DNA of 64,000 bases from Leishmania martiniquensis (GCF_017916325.1 NC_090151.1:602501-666500); one strand, 5' to 3'; positions 1-11,025 are shown, counted from the first letter of the stretch. The notes: generated by a model not told the origin, from the sequence alone. Program-made: numbers and translations.

Positions 1-213
1 GGTGGTGATCGACGTATTCGATACGATGCGCGCGGCAGATCTCAAGAGGAGGCGCGCCTTTTTCACCTCCTGCGGGAGGCGTGCGGCTTTCCTCTGCAAC
101 CTCTCCTCTTCGTAAGTATACGCGATTTACAGCTTCGCGTTAAGGAGCACCCCGCGATCCTAAAGAGTGGAAGTAGACGTGACAGTAACGCCAACGAGTT
201 CACTGTGAGTCAG
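1..213 (+). pseudogene. Possible 3' remnant of a plus-strand gene at the window edge
   Basis: A plus-strand frame is open from the first base to a TGA at 211-213 (about 70 codons). Its middle part (RLFHLLREACGFPLQPLLF) looks protein-like, while the neighbouring frame reads VVIDVFDTMRAADLKRR over the first 50 bases. That pattern suggests either the end of a gene starting to the left or a frameshifted remnant. Every intact gene in the next 24 kb is on the opposite strand, which argues for a relic. No family is recognised and chance is not excluded. Confidence 0.2.
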
Positions 214-1375
214 TGATGCGGTCTAGAAGATCGAGTCTTTATGTGCGTGGTGTGTGTGCGCGCGCGTTTATTATCAACTTGCTCTCAGTCACTGTGGCGG
301 TCATCACGAGTTACCGGGAAGTTGAGGGGAGGAAGACGCGGGATTAGAGGAAAGCGGAAGAGGGCGTGGGAAGGCGAGAGAGAGAGACAAGGCGAAGAAG
401 ACACCCCCCGCACGATTCTTTTTCTTTGGTACGTCGGAAATCTCTGTGGGCTCTATAGCCAGCAGATGTCCCTGCGCGCAGAGGGGCATATGTGAGTGTC
501 GTCGAACACTCGCCTCGCCCTAACGAGCCGGCATCGCGTTGCACAAAATGTTTTTTGAGGTGCGGGGCCCATCTCGACCGACGTCCCTGCAGCACTGTGC
601 TCCACCCCTGCCTCTGCAAAAAACTTGTGGGACGGAAAGAGGACGAGAGCGAAGCGGTATGCAATTTGGTGGACAAGTACGCGAGCGACCCACGCGCCGC
701 CTCCTCTGCGCCACGTGCGAGTAACAGAAAAAAAATGCTCCCGAAGGAGCATACGACGTGAGAGAGGGAGGGGGAAGGAGAAGGCGGAGGTGGCGTGGAG
801 GAAGGCGCAAAACTGTCGGGGGGATGCGCTCCCCCCTCCCCTTACCCAACGCAGCTCGACTCCCTCTCTGTCCCCCTTTGAAGCACTACATCAGCCCCAT
901 GAGCAATCATGAGGGTGCCCATGGCCGCCACAGCTGCAGCCGCAACAATAAGAGCATACGCTGAAAGGATAAATCATTATATAGAGAGAGCGGTGGTGGG
1001 GATAGGAAATGTGGAAGCGTAGAGAGACACGCACACACAGATTTAGGGACACACGCACACAGACACAGAAAAAAGCACAAACGCTCTCGGGTGTATACTG
1101 CGCGAGGACAACGACAGAGTCACTTGAAAAGATGCTTCGCCGAGAGCACATAGCGCTGGAAGATCCCCGGTCTACACCTTTCGACTAGGTGCGAAGAGCT
1201 CGGGTCGAGAAGCACCTGTTATCTCCGCTACGACAATTGCGTGTCGTTGAGAGATTTGCTCGCCGGCACAACACCATGTTTCGCCTACGCGCCTCCCATT
1301 CGATTCAGTTTTTTTTTTCGCTGTGGGATGGCGGCGCCCACCCGCACGCACCACCAACAGTTCCTCTCTGCGCAT
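214..1375. other. Non-coding spacer
   Basis: No convincing gene. The stretch holds purine-rich runs (about 340-405 and 755-800), CA/CG-rich microsatellite-like DNA (about 1020-1080) and a run of T at about 1310-1318. Overlapping open frames on both strands have skewed composition (Arg, Ser, Pro) and no recognisable motif. Confidence 0.5.
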
Positions 1376-4250
1376 TCAGAGCTCGAGTGCAGCGGTGTTG
1401 GCACAGCTGCATGACTGAGGAATACTGAGTCCGAGCCAAGGGCCTCTCTCTCTCTCCACCTCCGCCCTCACAGTTCGTTGAACAAAGAGCCTGCTGAATC
1501 TCAGAGATCCCTGACACAGGACATGTAGAAGGACACATACACACACCTCCCCCCTCAAGGCGGAAGGGATCGGTTCGCCCTTCTGAGCAAGCCACTTAAC
1601 AGTCTCTGTCTCTGCCACCGAAGCGCCTCTAAAACCGCTGCGCGTCCGTTGGGAGGAGGGGAAGGCGCAGTGGCGCTGTGGTCCGCTACCACGTCTCTGC
1701 TCGATACCCGAGGAAATTCTGTCTGCGTCGAAGCTCACGTATAATGCTGCTAAATGCCCGAGGCTTGCTCTACGCAACATTCGTTTCCGCGAATTGTAGA
1801 GGCAGGCCCCGTTGCGGTAGATGAGATGCTCCGCACCAGCGCTGCTGCATAGCCCTCTGCCACTGTTTCGCAGCGATAGGATGACGCCCCGTCCCGCTCT
1901 CGAGGCATCTTCGAATTGCATGAAGTCACAAACGCAGTCTTCGGTCAGCGCGGCTCTACGAGGAGTAGGGGAAGGCGCAATGTCCCCACCATATCTTCTC
2001 AAGCAATCGCAGACTCCATCTGGCGAGGGCAGGTTTTGCTGATATGGAGATAAGGGGGGGCGAGGAGCGGGTCATCCCATCGCCGTCAGCCACCCCTGTC
2101 CACTTGGATGAGTCTACATCTCGGCATCCTCCCATGAGGATAGAGGCGTGGGCCGGGCTCCCTCTCGTTGTATGCATCACTGACACACAAAGTGATGAGA
2201 GCAGCGGAAAGGTCGACAGCGTCCCTCTTCGTGTGCCACTCCGTCGTGGAGGGCCGCGAATTTCACTTCGAAGCCGGTTCCGCTGCAGTTCCCGCACACG
2301 CCTGCAGTATCTGTCGTGCCGGTCGCACTTCTTCAACCACCAAATGCGGCGGGGGGGGGACAGCGCGCTATCTGCAGCAGTGCCTCACTGGATGCGGCTA
2401 AGAGGGCCTCGTGAGGCGGGCATGCCCACAGGTTTGCAGGCCGAGCCCTCTCCTCTATTCCACTGAAGGCGCAGCAGCTGAAAAAAGTCACCCTTCGTGC
2501 CCCATTTCGAGCTGCCGGTAAGACGATGATGATGCTGACCAAACGGTGTGCTCTGTGAAGGTGGTGCAGAGAGGAGTCTCGATATCTACGACTGCCGTTG
2601 TGATTGCTTGCCCTGCAACCACACTCCACAGGGCGCCGCCGAGGAGAGTGCAACATCGGTGGTGCTGATGGAGAACTCGCGAGACAAAGCTGCTGCGCGT
2701 CTCGTCTGACAGCAGGACGGCATCGCAGCTGACATTGAATTAAAATCACAAAATATACCGCGTCCCCCATCCGATCCTGGCGGATAGACAGCCGTGAGAG
2801 CCACGCAATTTGCGGCACAGACTCCCCCTTCGAATCAGGTCGTTGGTGTGTGAGTTGCGGGACCCGTCTTCTCCTGCCTTTGTGCTCTGCCACACAAAAG
2901 CCCAAGGGCCGAGCGCCCATCTTGTGGCAGTCGTTGATGCATGCCGACCGGGCATTACTCGAGCTCACACGGTTTCTTCCACATCGCCCGGCATCCGAAG
3001 ACCCCTGCCCATTCTTTCTCCGTCCTGTCGACGGGTCCATGCGGAAGGTCTGAGGAAAGGGCGGAGCGGGGGGGACTCCCCTGTAGGCAGACGGGTCCCT
3101 CACGCAGAGTGTCATCTGTTTTGTTGCATTTCGCCGGTAAACGGATGGCGTTTTCTGTTCACTTTCGACGGCCACATCACTCACACGCAACGCCTCTCGC
3201 GAGAGACAGCCTCGTTCCGCTCCGCCGGGGTGGGGGACCTGCCCCTGGAGCGACTGATCTTCCTTGAACGGATCGGTAACTGCGATACCGTGTTCATGGA
3301 ATTTCGGTCGAGTGTGGCCCACCCCCTGTCAGGACCTGGAGGAGGTCTGCGACACTGCTCAGTCTACGTCCTACCTGCTGAGGTGAGACGCCAAGGGGTA
3401 GGGGCCGCTGAGGAGGACGGATCTGCCTTCCTCTCTATCTCAGACGAGCTGGGTGCGCGGCTGCAATAGTGCTCTGCATCATCACGCCTCCACTCCCTTA
3501 GACGCTCCGCATTTCCCGACCTTGCAGCGCATAAATATATCAGCAGCAGAATCAGGTGTGCTTCCTATAGGCCTTGCGAATTGCCGTGTCGCGTCCTCTG
3601 CCTGCGCATCCGGGTGTGGCAGCGGATGCGAAATTTCGCTGCTCATCAGTGGGTGCCATCGGCCCCTCCGCTGCCATCGGCCTCAGTGATTGCGCGAAGC
3701 CGATGGGTTCCGTCTGCTCTGGATAAAATGGGAAGCTTATCCGCGCGCCGGCCACCGCTGCGTATTCGGGCACAATGATCAACACGCTCCAGCTCCTCCG
3801 CTCGGCGCTACCGGCGGATCCATCGCATCGCTGCGACGGCCAGGCTCAGAGCCGCTGGGGTCGTGCGGCTCCTTGGACAGGCGCTCGAGTCCCCAGGATG
3901 CGCTAATGTCGGGCAGATGCGGAGGTCGCGTATCAGAGACTGGCCGCAGCCCGATGATACGGTTGGCTGGCGTCACGAGTGCTGCAGCAGAGGATCCTAT
4001 ACGCATATGTGCGGCTTGAGTCTCTCAGGCTGTATGAGAAGAGTCGGCGCTGACCCTGCATTATCGCCCTGGGAGTCAAGTGGTCCTCTGACAGGCGAGA
4101 GCCATGAGCTCCTCCATCAGTTCTTCGAAAGCTGCAGGTGTTGCTGCGCTGCTGCTCATGCAACTCCAAAGGTGCTTCCGCCTGAATATGGCCCTACACG
4201 GATAGGCAGCCCTGCAATTGGTATGCTCACATATGTGTCTCCGCCGTGAG
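1376..4250 (-). pseudogene. Degenerate coding relics, minus strand; possible retroposon remnant
   Basis: No intact gene is present, but minus-strand frames carry pieces that read like protein and break off after a few dozen codons. At about 2586-2804 one frame reads ALTAVYPPGSD, then a few residues later CDFNSM, which recalls the 'inVY.PP ... GDFN' blocks of AP-like endonucleases in non-LTR retroposons such as the ingi/L1Tc/DIRE group. Near 4090-4150 another frame reads AFEELMEELMALACQ. A 329-codon minus frame at 2333-3322 stays open but its composition changes along its length. I infer an old, frameshifted gene or retroposon; the family is not established. Confidence 0.3.
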
Positions 4251-5131
4251 GTGCGTTACAGTCCCCCCTCCTGCAAAGACACCCTCCAGTGCCTTCCTCG
4301 GGTTACCTCGACGCTGAGAGGGCCGATGCCGAGACACGTCTTCCTTCCCTTTTCTACCGTCACTTCCACTGCGCGGTGTGCGCACGTATTCGTCCCTCAC
4401 CTCTCCTCCTCTTCCCCTCCGAGAGGAGGAATGCGAGGCGGCGTGTGCATTTCGTCTGTTACCGACTCTTCGTGTGCGTATGCGTGTCTGAGTGTGTGCG
4501 CCCCAACGCCTTCGACTGCAATCACTCCCCCTTTTTCCCGGCGCGAGGATTCCTGTGAACGGATGTGTGTGAAGCTCTCTCTGCTTAGACAGCGCACCGC
4601 GTGCAAGAGGGGCGGGGCAGAGAGACCGTGCGGAGCAAGCGAGCGAGAGAGAGCGAGAGCTCCTTGTACGTTGCGGAAGAAATATTCGTCGAGTCAATGG
4701 AGACGATAGACGCAGGAGGCCGTGCACACTCGACGACTTTGTGCGATCATGGGTCATGCCGCGTAGCGCCCCCCCTCCTCTCCCTCTCCCCCTCTCTTCC
4801 TCTTGCATCCTCCCTTAGCAAGTCGATCTGTTCCTCGGCGAGTGCCACGTGAACGTGTGTGTATATGACCGTTAAAGTCGACGCGAGCCCTCATATCGCT
4901 TCACCGCCCGCGGAGCTGTGAAACATAAGAGGGAAACAGAAATGGAGGGTGCTGGTCGCCGCCCCTCCCCCCACGCGGCTACGATAAGCTTTCGCTATGA
5001 GATGCGTAATTGCAAGACGACAAGGCGGCACATGCCCTCGACCCCTCTGTGGGCTTGAGCTCATCTGCTCTCCTCTGACAGCCCCTTATTACTCATGCAG
5101 GAGTACTTCGTGCCGTAGCGTGAGAGTGTGC
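4251..5131. other. Spacer downstream of the acylated-protein gene
   Basis: This lies 3' of the minus-strand gene ending at 5132 and probably holds its 3' UTR. It is rich in CT/TC runs (about 4390-4560 and 4760-4810) and GT repeats (about 4460-4500). No gene is seen. Confidence 0.45.
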
Positions 5132-6934
5132 TTACCATCTCCGGCTATCACCAAAGCGTTTCAGCAGGTACTCGCGCGTCAGCTTTGCTGTCTGGACGGA
5201 CTGTGACGCGCCCTGCGAGCCAAAGCTATTCATAATCTTCGACACAACTTTCGGTAGTGACGTATTGAGCACGACAGTGTGGTTGTTTACCAGGACACCA
5301 TCGTTTACGGGGTAGTAGAGCAGCATCGACCGCACCTTCGCCGTCGCATCCACCTTTGCAATATTCCGCTTTGTCCGCTCCAGCATGATCGCCTTGGCCG
5401 GCACCATCCCATCGCACACGGCGAGCGACTTCAGAACTGCCTGGTCGGTGATCTCTGACACCTTAAACTGAATGGTGAGACTGAAGACGAAGCGGATGAT
5501 CGTCATGGTGAGCCGGAACGTGTCGACTGTCTCGCAGTCCTGAATCTTGTTCTCGGAAGGCTGGCATGACTTCTGATACTCAGCGGACACTACCAGGTTC
5601 TTCGTAAGGTCCTTCAGCGCAATGCCAGGAAGCATGTACATTGCCTTTACATGGATGCCAATGTACTTGGCCGCGTCCTGGTTGTCGTAGACGTTTACCT
5701 TCGGCACGTTGTTCTCTGTCTCTTCGTCGGCGAAGGAGCTGAGGTTTATGATGGCGTCGACGATGCTCCGCGTCTCAGGATCTGCCTCTGCGAGGGAGCC
5801 GCACATGAAGCGGAAGATGCATCGGCCCTCGTTGAGAGTAGCAGCAGCGCCGTTGACGGAAAGGAAGTCCCAGGTCTCCGTCACCACTAGGGCATTGTCG
5901 GCCCTCTTCGGGTCGATGTCAGAGCATGTGAGGGCCAGCAGCTCGTACTGCTGCACCTTTGTGCCGCCGGGTGACTCGCTCGCGCGCGAGCGGGATGTGC
6001 CAAGCACCAATGAGTTGTTCACGTAACCACTCTCCTTGCCTTCACTCGAGTTGGGCCCTGATAGCTCGCTCCGTCCAGTTGGCGATGCACGAGAGGCGGA
6101 GAGGGATGGGGCCGCCATGGAGACGGAGGCATCCATCTGTAGCCCTCGAGCATGAATGACGAGCACTGGCTGCCGCTTGCTACGCTGCTGAGCAGCGTTC
6201 TTATTATGTTTCGTATTGCCCTTGCCGGCTGCCCACGGGCGGCGCCGCTGGCGGAGCGTCGGGACAATTTGGCAGTACGCCAGTTGCAGAAGCATCAAAT
6301 CCATGCGCCATGACCCGTCGATAGACCGCCGCAGCACTGCCTCAACCTCCTCCAGGCGCGCCACGCGGTCCTGCAGCGTTGCGCCAGCAGCGATATAGTC
6401 GAGGTCTTCTTGGAGAAGAATGCTTGCGTTGAAGCCACCCAGCATCGACCGGCCGCCCACGCTGGCTTCTGTCCCCAAACTCGCACTCATCATGCTCTCC
6501 TCCAGAAGCGTCCCTTTACTGTTGCTGCGCTCCGCAAGCCGTGCCACAGTTCTCATGAACTGCCGAACCGCATTCTTGTCCACGGCATGGAAGCTGTTTG
6601 TAAAGCTCATGTTGTTGAGGGTCTCACTCATTGGGTCATAGGAGCAGGCGCTGCGGTCCACGGCCAGGCTGAGGTCGCGCAGCGTGTGCAGGCTGGCGTC
6701 TGATAGAGTGCCGCTGAAGTTTTTCATTGCGTTCTCTGCGGCGCCACTGCCACGCTGCGGCGTGTTAGTCGCCGTATTCGCAGCATCGGAGACGACGACA
6801 TCAAAGGCTATCGGTTGGAAGCGAAGCGCACTGCTCTGAACCGACTTGAAGCCGTCCTTGACAGTTGCGTGGCCCGCCGCCTCGCTGTGGCTCCCGGCAT
6901 TGCTGTGCTTGGAATTGCTGCAGCACGCGCCCAT
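5132..6934 (-). CDS. Putative dually acylated protein (MGACCS N-terminus), unknown function
   Basis: This encodes 600 residues from the ATG whose first base is 6934. The frame stays open 104 codons further upstream, but that part is low complexity. The chosen start gives MGACCSNSKHSNAG, a good substrate for N-myristoylation at Gly2 with palmitoylation at Cys4 and Cys5, so the protein is predicted to sit on the inner face of the plasma or flagellar membrane. Such motifs are common in trypanosomatid flagellar membrane and subpellicular proteins. Residues 1-250 are Ser/Ala-rich with little order. The C-terminal half (about 300-600) looks globular and includes ETWDFLSVNG and LYYPVNDGVLVNNHTVVLN. 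There is no signal peptide or membrane span. I do not recognise a named domain, though the C-terminal half might be a divergent lipid-binding fold. The gene is certain; the function is unknown. Confidence 0.85.
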   Translation of the reverse strand: MGACCSNSKHSNAGSHSEAAGHATVKDGFKSVQSSALRFQPIAFDVVVSDAANTATNTPQRGSGAAENAMKNFSGTLSDASLHTLRDLSLAVDRSACSYDPMSETLNNMSFTNSFHAVDKNAVRQFMRTVARLAERSNSKGTLLEESMMSASLGTEASVGGRSMLGGFNASILLQEDLDYIAAGATLQDRVARLEEVEAVLRRSIDGSWRMDLMLLQLAYCQIVPTLRQRRRPWAAGKGNTKHNKNAAQQRSKRQPVLVIHARGLQMDASVSMAAPSLSASRASPTGRSELSGPNSSEGKESGYVNNSLVLGTSRSRASESPGGTKVQQYELLALTCSDIDPKRADNALVVTETWDFLSVNGAAATLNEGRCIFRFMCGSLAEADPETRSIVDAIINLSSFADEETENNVPKVNVYDNQDAAKYIGIHVKAMYMLPGIALKDLTKNLVVSAEYQKSCQPSENKIQDCETVDTFRLTMTIIRFVFSLTIQFKVSEITDQAVLKSLAVCDGMVPAKAIMLERTKRNIAKVDATAKVRSMLLYYPVNDGVLVNNHTVVLNTSLPKVVSKIMNSFGSQGASQSVQTAKLTREYLLKRFGDSRRW

Positions 6935-8322
6935 TCTGCCGGAGCTCGTAGTGAGGGAGAGAGTGAGGGAGAATTGAGAAAGCGAAACGAAAAGATAAGG
7001 CGAGGGAGTGCGACGCAGCTTTGTACAGCAACCGAGAGGGTCGCAGCCGGCGAGCATGCGCGCTGACACGTCGCTGCGTGGTGGATGGCCTCGTTCACGG
7101 AAGACAAAGAAGGTGCAGAGAGGCTCTGTGAGAAAGAGCCGTGTTGGGGATGCCGATGCAGCTCTAATACGCAGAAGAGCCGTACCAGCGAGAGAGAGAG
7201 TGCGTGTGTGTGTGTGTGGTGAAGAAAAGGAACGCGCGAAAGCCAATAAGAGAAGCAGAAAGCGCTTACACGCTTCACTCGCAGGCGGACATGCAGCGAA
7301 GCGGAGGATGGGGTGGCCGCTTTCCGCCTATCGCGCGGAGGGGAGAAGGGGGAGGGCGGTGATGATACCAACACGAAGAGCGGAAGAGGCCGCACCGTCA
7401 AAAGCACAAGAGGGTGGAGGAGAGAAAATTATACGAGGAGAGAGTGAGACCGCCGAAGAGAACACACACACACACACACGAAATGATGAATTCGTCGCGG
7501 TGTTCGCAATGGTAATACTCGCGGAGCGGACGGGAGGAGGGGGGAGGAGGAAGTCGTCAAACAGCAGCAACAGAAGGCGGCGAAACACAGTGAGACTGTG
7601 GGGGTGGGAGTGAATACTAACAAAAAACACCGGAGGACGAAAGCGAGAAGATAACGCGAAAACGCGAAATAAAATGAGTGAAAGGGGTGGTGGTGGTGTA
7701 GGGATGGCACTATCGTCTCGTGATGAGACACACACACACACAATGGTGAAGAGAGCGAGAGGGGGGGGGCTGGAGAGACACGGCTGTTTAGCCGCTATGT
7801 TGGACTGGTAACGGAAGGGCGAAGGTGTGGCCTAAGACGTTTGCCGTGCGCTTATTTTTTCCTGTCCTTGATGATGAAGCAGTGCTTGTGTATATAAGAG
7901 GTCTTTACAGCAAACGAGAGGGGAGGAGTGAAGGAGAGGACGGGCAGAGAGGCGCGAGTGAGTGTGCGTGGGTGAGAGGGGCAAGAGGACGAGCCGAAGG
8001 GGAAGCCAAATGCCATCTAGTGAGCGTGAAGGCGTAAGAGAGACAGAGAGAGACCCGGTTGATAGGGAAGAGCTTATCGGTGATGATGGGTTGGACGTTG
8101 TACGGGTTCGGGGCAGGAAAAGTGCAACAGGTGGTGATGGAGGGGAGGGGGGAAGGAGTAAAGGTCGGCAGTCGCTGCCCCGCAACGAGGAGGCCGGGGC
8201 TTTCGATGCGCTAGAGTGATGCAAATTGAAGTAGAGCGGTAACGGCACTGGAGAAGAGGAGGGGAGTGAGGAGCGGCGCGAGATGCAGCCGACAGGTGAA
8301 ATCTCTTTGTTTTCTAAACGTG
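6935..8322. other. 5' spacer with purine-rich and CA-repeat tracts
   Basis: On the minus strand this is the upstream region of the acylated-protein gene and reads as pyrimidine-rich (plus-strand GA runs at about 6950-7000, 7180-7260 and 7330-7460), as expected for trans-splice signals. CA repeats lie at about 7464-7480 and 7727-7741. Long frames in either direction are low complexity and are not taken as genes. Confidence 0.5.
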
Positions 8323-8821
8323 CCCATTCTCCTACACACATAATGATGGGTATTCCGCTCGGCCCCCCTCCCCCTGAGGCCTGCTGGGCAGGCCCATCGC
8401 ATACCGCAATGCAGCCGTCAACATGCGCTACAACAGCGCCCGCTCAGTCGCCTGAGCACGGCCTCCGCCTCAAGCTCGACTCGGCCGCCTCGAAGGTCGC
8501 CGCGCAGCCTCGCCCGTCATGCGAGTCGCTGCGTGACGCGCAACTCCACCTCGGGCGTGGCTCACGCTCTTCACCACCAGCAGGCGGCGGGAGCCGGGTG
8601 GGATACGTTCGAGTCACGCTGGCGCTTCGCCCACCGTCTCGATGGCACAAGCACGTTCGGTGTTTCAGCTCGCTTCGACGCATCGCCGTCCAAGGCATGG
8701 CCACTGACACCACTAGCGATACTCCGCTCTGCCTTTGTTGCGGTGTGAGCACTTCACCCTGCACCGCCACCAGATCGGGTGGCTCGGCATACGGCAGGGG
8801 GGGAGAGAGAGGAGGGGGAGG
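8323..8821 (+). repeat. 0.5 kb dispersed repeat, copy 1
   Basis: This 499-base unit begins cccattctcctacacacata and is almost identical to 19380-19879 in the same orientation. By eye I see one inserted C in the other copy (in the C-run near 8363) and about one substitution near the end. The flanks are unrelated and the copies part inside a G-rich run. The unit lies in a spacer of the minus-strand gene block. Its open frames are shared only because the DNA is shared. Leishmania spacers carry many short retroposons (SIDERs) of about this size, but those are usually divergent, so such close identity implies recent copying or gene conversion. Assignment to a SIDER family is a guess. Confidence 0.85.
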
Positions 8822-9933
8822 GGGGGCGCACGGCATCCTCTCCTCTTTTCGTTTCCTTCTGGACGGGCCCGCTGCACCGGGAGCAGGTGGGCTAACGTGT
8901 GCACATGCCAGTACCGTTCATCGACCTTTGCACCGCGGCCACGTCGCAGAACCCCCCACTCTCCTTCCGGAGCACTTTTAGCGCCATTCCGTCCATTGTA
9001 CTTGCGCCGCACAGAGCACAGGCTAAGGCCCGGGATGGCGCACCGCATCACTGAAGAACTGCAAGCGCGGACACGCAGAAAGCGAAAGCGTATCTTCGGT
9101 GATCAGTCGATAGAAACGGGAGCGAGCCGGTACACAATGTGGTCATGACCGCAGCCACCTTGGGCACTGCGCCAGCCGAGACCTCTCTGCCGCCACTAAG
9201 AGTTCGCAATGGCACCCCAGGGTAAACTGCAGGCCCTCGGCTCCCTCCCACAGAGTGGGTGCTCAACACCAACGCTGTGCTGAGGTGCCTCCCCCGCACC
9301 CCGTCATAAGGGTAACAGTCGAGGCGATCATCGAAATAGCAACGAATACAAGAGAGAGTGAGAAAGGGGGAGAGAGGAGCCGCTCCAGCATAGGGGCACC
9401 CCTCCCCCACTGAGAGCCTTTGTTGGGTATGCATGAGGCGCGCTTAATATTGGTGCGCACCCAGTGGATCGACCCACCACCCCCGGGCTTGCTGATGTGT
9501 GTCCGTTCACCGGCGTATCCCTTTGCCCACCGTCAGTATGTTGCTCACCTCCTTCATGGCACGCAGAACTTGAGCAACAAAAAAAGGGAGGCGCCCACGG
9601 AGGAGGCGTGTCCCCGCAGTTGTATATACCCCTCTCCTCCCCTCTCCCTCTCTCTATCTACCCCCTGTTGCCGGCGAAGGCTGCCGCTCCCTTATCCGTT
9701 TCGCTGTTGCTCTGTCTGGTTCACATTTCGGCATCTCTACGCCACCCCATGACTGATGCAGCTTCCGTTGTGCAGCGCGCATGCTGCCCTTTCCGTCATC
9801 ATGTGTCTCCTGACGCATAGGCACGCGCACCTGCCCTACAAAGGCACAGCTCCCACCCAGCCCTTTCACTCGCGCAGGATTGAAAAGAAGAGCGCGAAAA
9901 GAACTCACCAAAAAAAAACACCACGCAGTCCTT
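8822..9933. other. Spacer beyond repeat copy 1
   Basis: No gene is seen. The stretch ends close to the 3' end of the TraB-like gene. A short A-run at 9579-9585 follows GC-rich sequence and could be the tail of an old retroposon joined to the repeat, but there is no second copy to show this. Confidence 0.4.
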
Positions 9934-11025
9934 TCAGCTGCTCCTGTTGCCGGCCTTTCTGTCCGGCACTGGCTCGATAAGTTCTTTTGGGACGCTGAAG
10001 GGAACTTTGGCGAGCAGTTCATCAGCCTCCACAAACACAAGTCGAGGAGGGGAGGGTTCGGTCGCCGCAGCCGCCTCGCCACCGCTAGCAGCGGCGGCCT
10101 TGGCATCCCGTGTCCCCAGGCTAGTCGAGCTCTTTGCACTTGCTTCATTACTTGGCGATGCGGTGACAGCATTACCGCTAGCGCCTCTTAACAGAGCAGC
10201 ACTGCCGCTATCGGTGCCGGCAGCACCGCCCACACACTTGTTTCCCTCAAGAACGTAGTGAATGATTGCCTCAGCGTGGAAGTAGCCCCACGGAATGATG
10301 ACCTCGCCGTCTGTCTCCTGCTCGAACCATCGGGTACAGTGCATCCGCGCCACCTCGGCCACCTTGCGCTCGCGGTGCTTCCGAATCACTGGGAAGGAGC
10401 CAAGCTGGCTTACCGCGATGCTGGATGGCAGGCGCTCGCCAAGCGCGTGAAGCCTCGCGGACTCCTCTTCGAGCAGGCGCTGCACCTCGTGCATGTCCAA
10501 GTCAGCGTGGTTTCGCAAGTTAAGCCCGCACGTGGCAGCCAGCTTCGGCTTCAGGTAGCACTCCTGCAGGCGCACCTTGGACTCCATGGATTGCAAGAGG
10601 TCGTAGCAGACGTCCATCTCTCGGCAAATCTCCCTCATCACCTCAGGGGAGTAGAGGGTGTTGTCGTCTGCCTTCGCAAGAATGGTCTGGCGAAGGGCAT
10701 CGTTTCGCATGATATCCTCGTACTCCTGCATCTGCTGTCTCTCGGCCTCCTCGCTGTCACAGATGCCCTCCAGCAGCACGACCGTGTCCTTGTTCCGCTT
10801 CACGGCATGGTCGATGTATTCTAGCACGTGGTCATAAAACTTGATGGAGGCCACATGCAGCGTCGGGATAACAGTGATGATAGGGTGCGCCAGGTGACTC
10901 TGCACATGCGGTGGCCCCACCTCAGCGGCACTGGCGGACACAGCCCGAATTCGCGTCCAGCGGCTGCCAACCACGACAAGCTCGTCGTACGCGGAGCGCA
11001 AGAGGCGATTTCGCCTTAAGGGCAT
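9934..11025 (-). CDS. TraB/TIKI-like domain protein
   Basis: This encodes 363 residues from the ATG with first base 11025 (MPLRRNRLLRSAYDEL); the 165 codons open upstream of it are low complexity. The N-terminal third has PTLHVASIKFYDHVLEYID followed by VVLLEGICDSEE, with His57 and Glu86. Near residues 241-260 lies EVIIPWGYFHAEAIIHYVL, with His250. This order (a 'HVAS..FY' block, then 'LLEG', then a C-terminal 'vpwG..H...i...L') resembles the TraB/PrgY/GumN and TIKI superfamily, in which paired His/Glu residues are thought to form a metallopeptidase-like site. The middle (90-240) is helical and charged. The C-terminus is Ala/Ser-rich before FVEADELLAKVPF. There is no clear signal peptide or membrane anchor. 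The gene is secure; the superfamily call rests on motif memory. Confidence 0.8.
   Translation of the reverse strand: MPLRRNRLLRSAYDELVVVGSRWTRIRAVSASAAEVGPPHVQSHLAHPIITVIPTLHVASIKFYDHVLEYIDHAVKRNKDTVVLLEGICDSEEAERQQMQEYEDIMRNDALRQTILAKADDNTLYSPEVMREICREMDVCYDLLQSMESKVRLQECYLKPKLAATCGLNLRNHADLDMHEVQRLLEEESARLHALGERLPSSIAVSQLGSFPVIRKHRERKVAEVARMHCTRWFEQETDGEVIIPWGYFHAEAIIHYVLEGNKCVGGAAGTDSGSAALLRGASGNAVTASPSNEASAKSSTSLGTRDAKAAAASGGEAAAATEPSPPRLVFVEADELLAKVPFSVPKELIEPVPDRKAGNRSS

Noticed and set aside
2333..3322. 329-codon minus-strand frame
   Set aside because: Not accepted as an intact gene: no convincing domain, composition shifts along its length, and protein-like pieces lie in a different frame of the same strand.
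8323..8981. Shared open frames in the two 0.5 kb repeats as a duplicated gene
   Set aside because: Frames are open on both strands at once, lack domains and end differently in the two copies; similarity is explained by the shared DNA.
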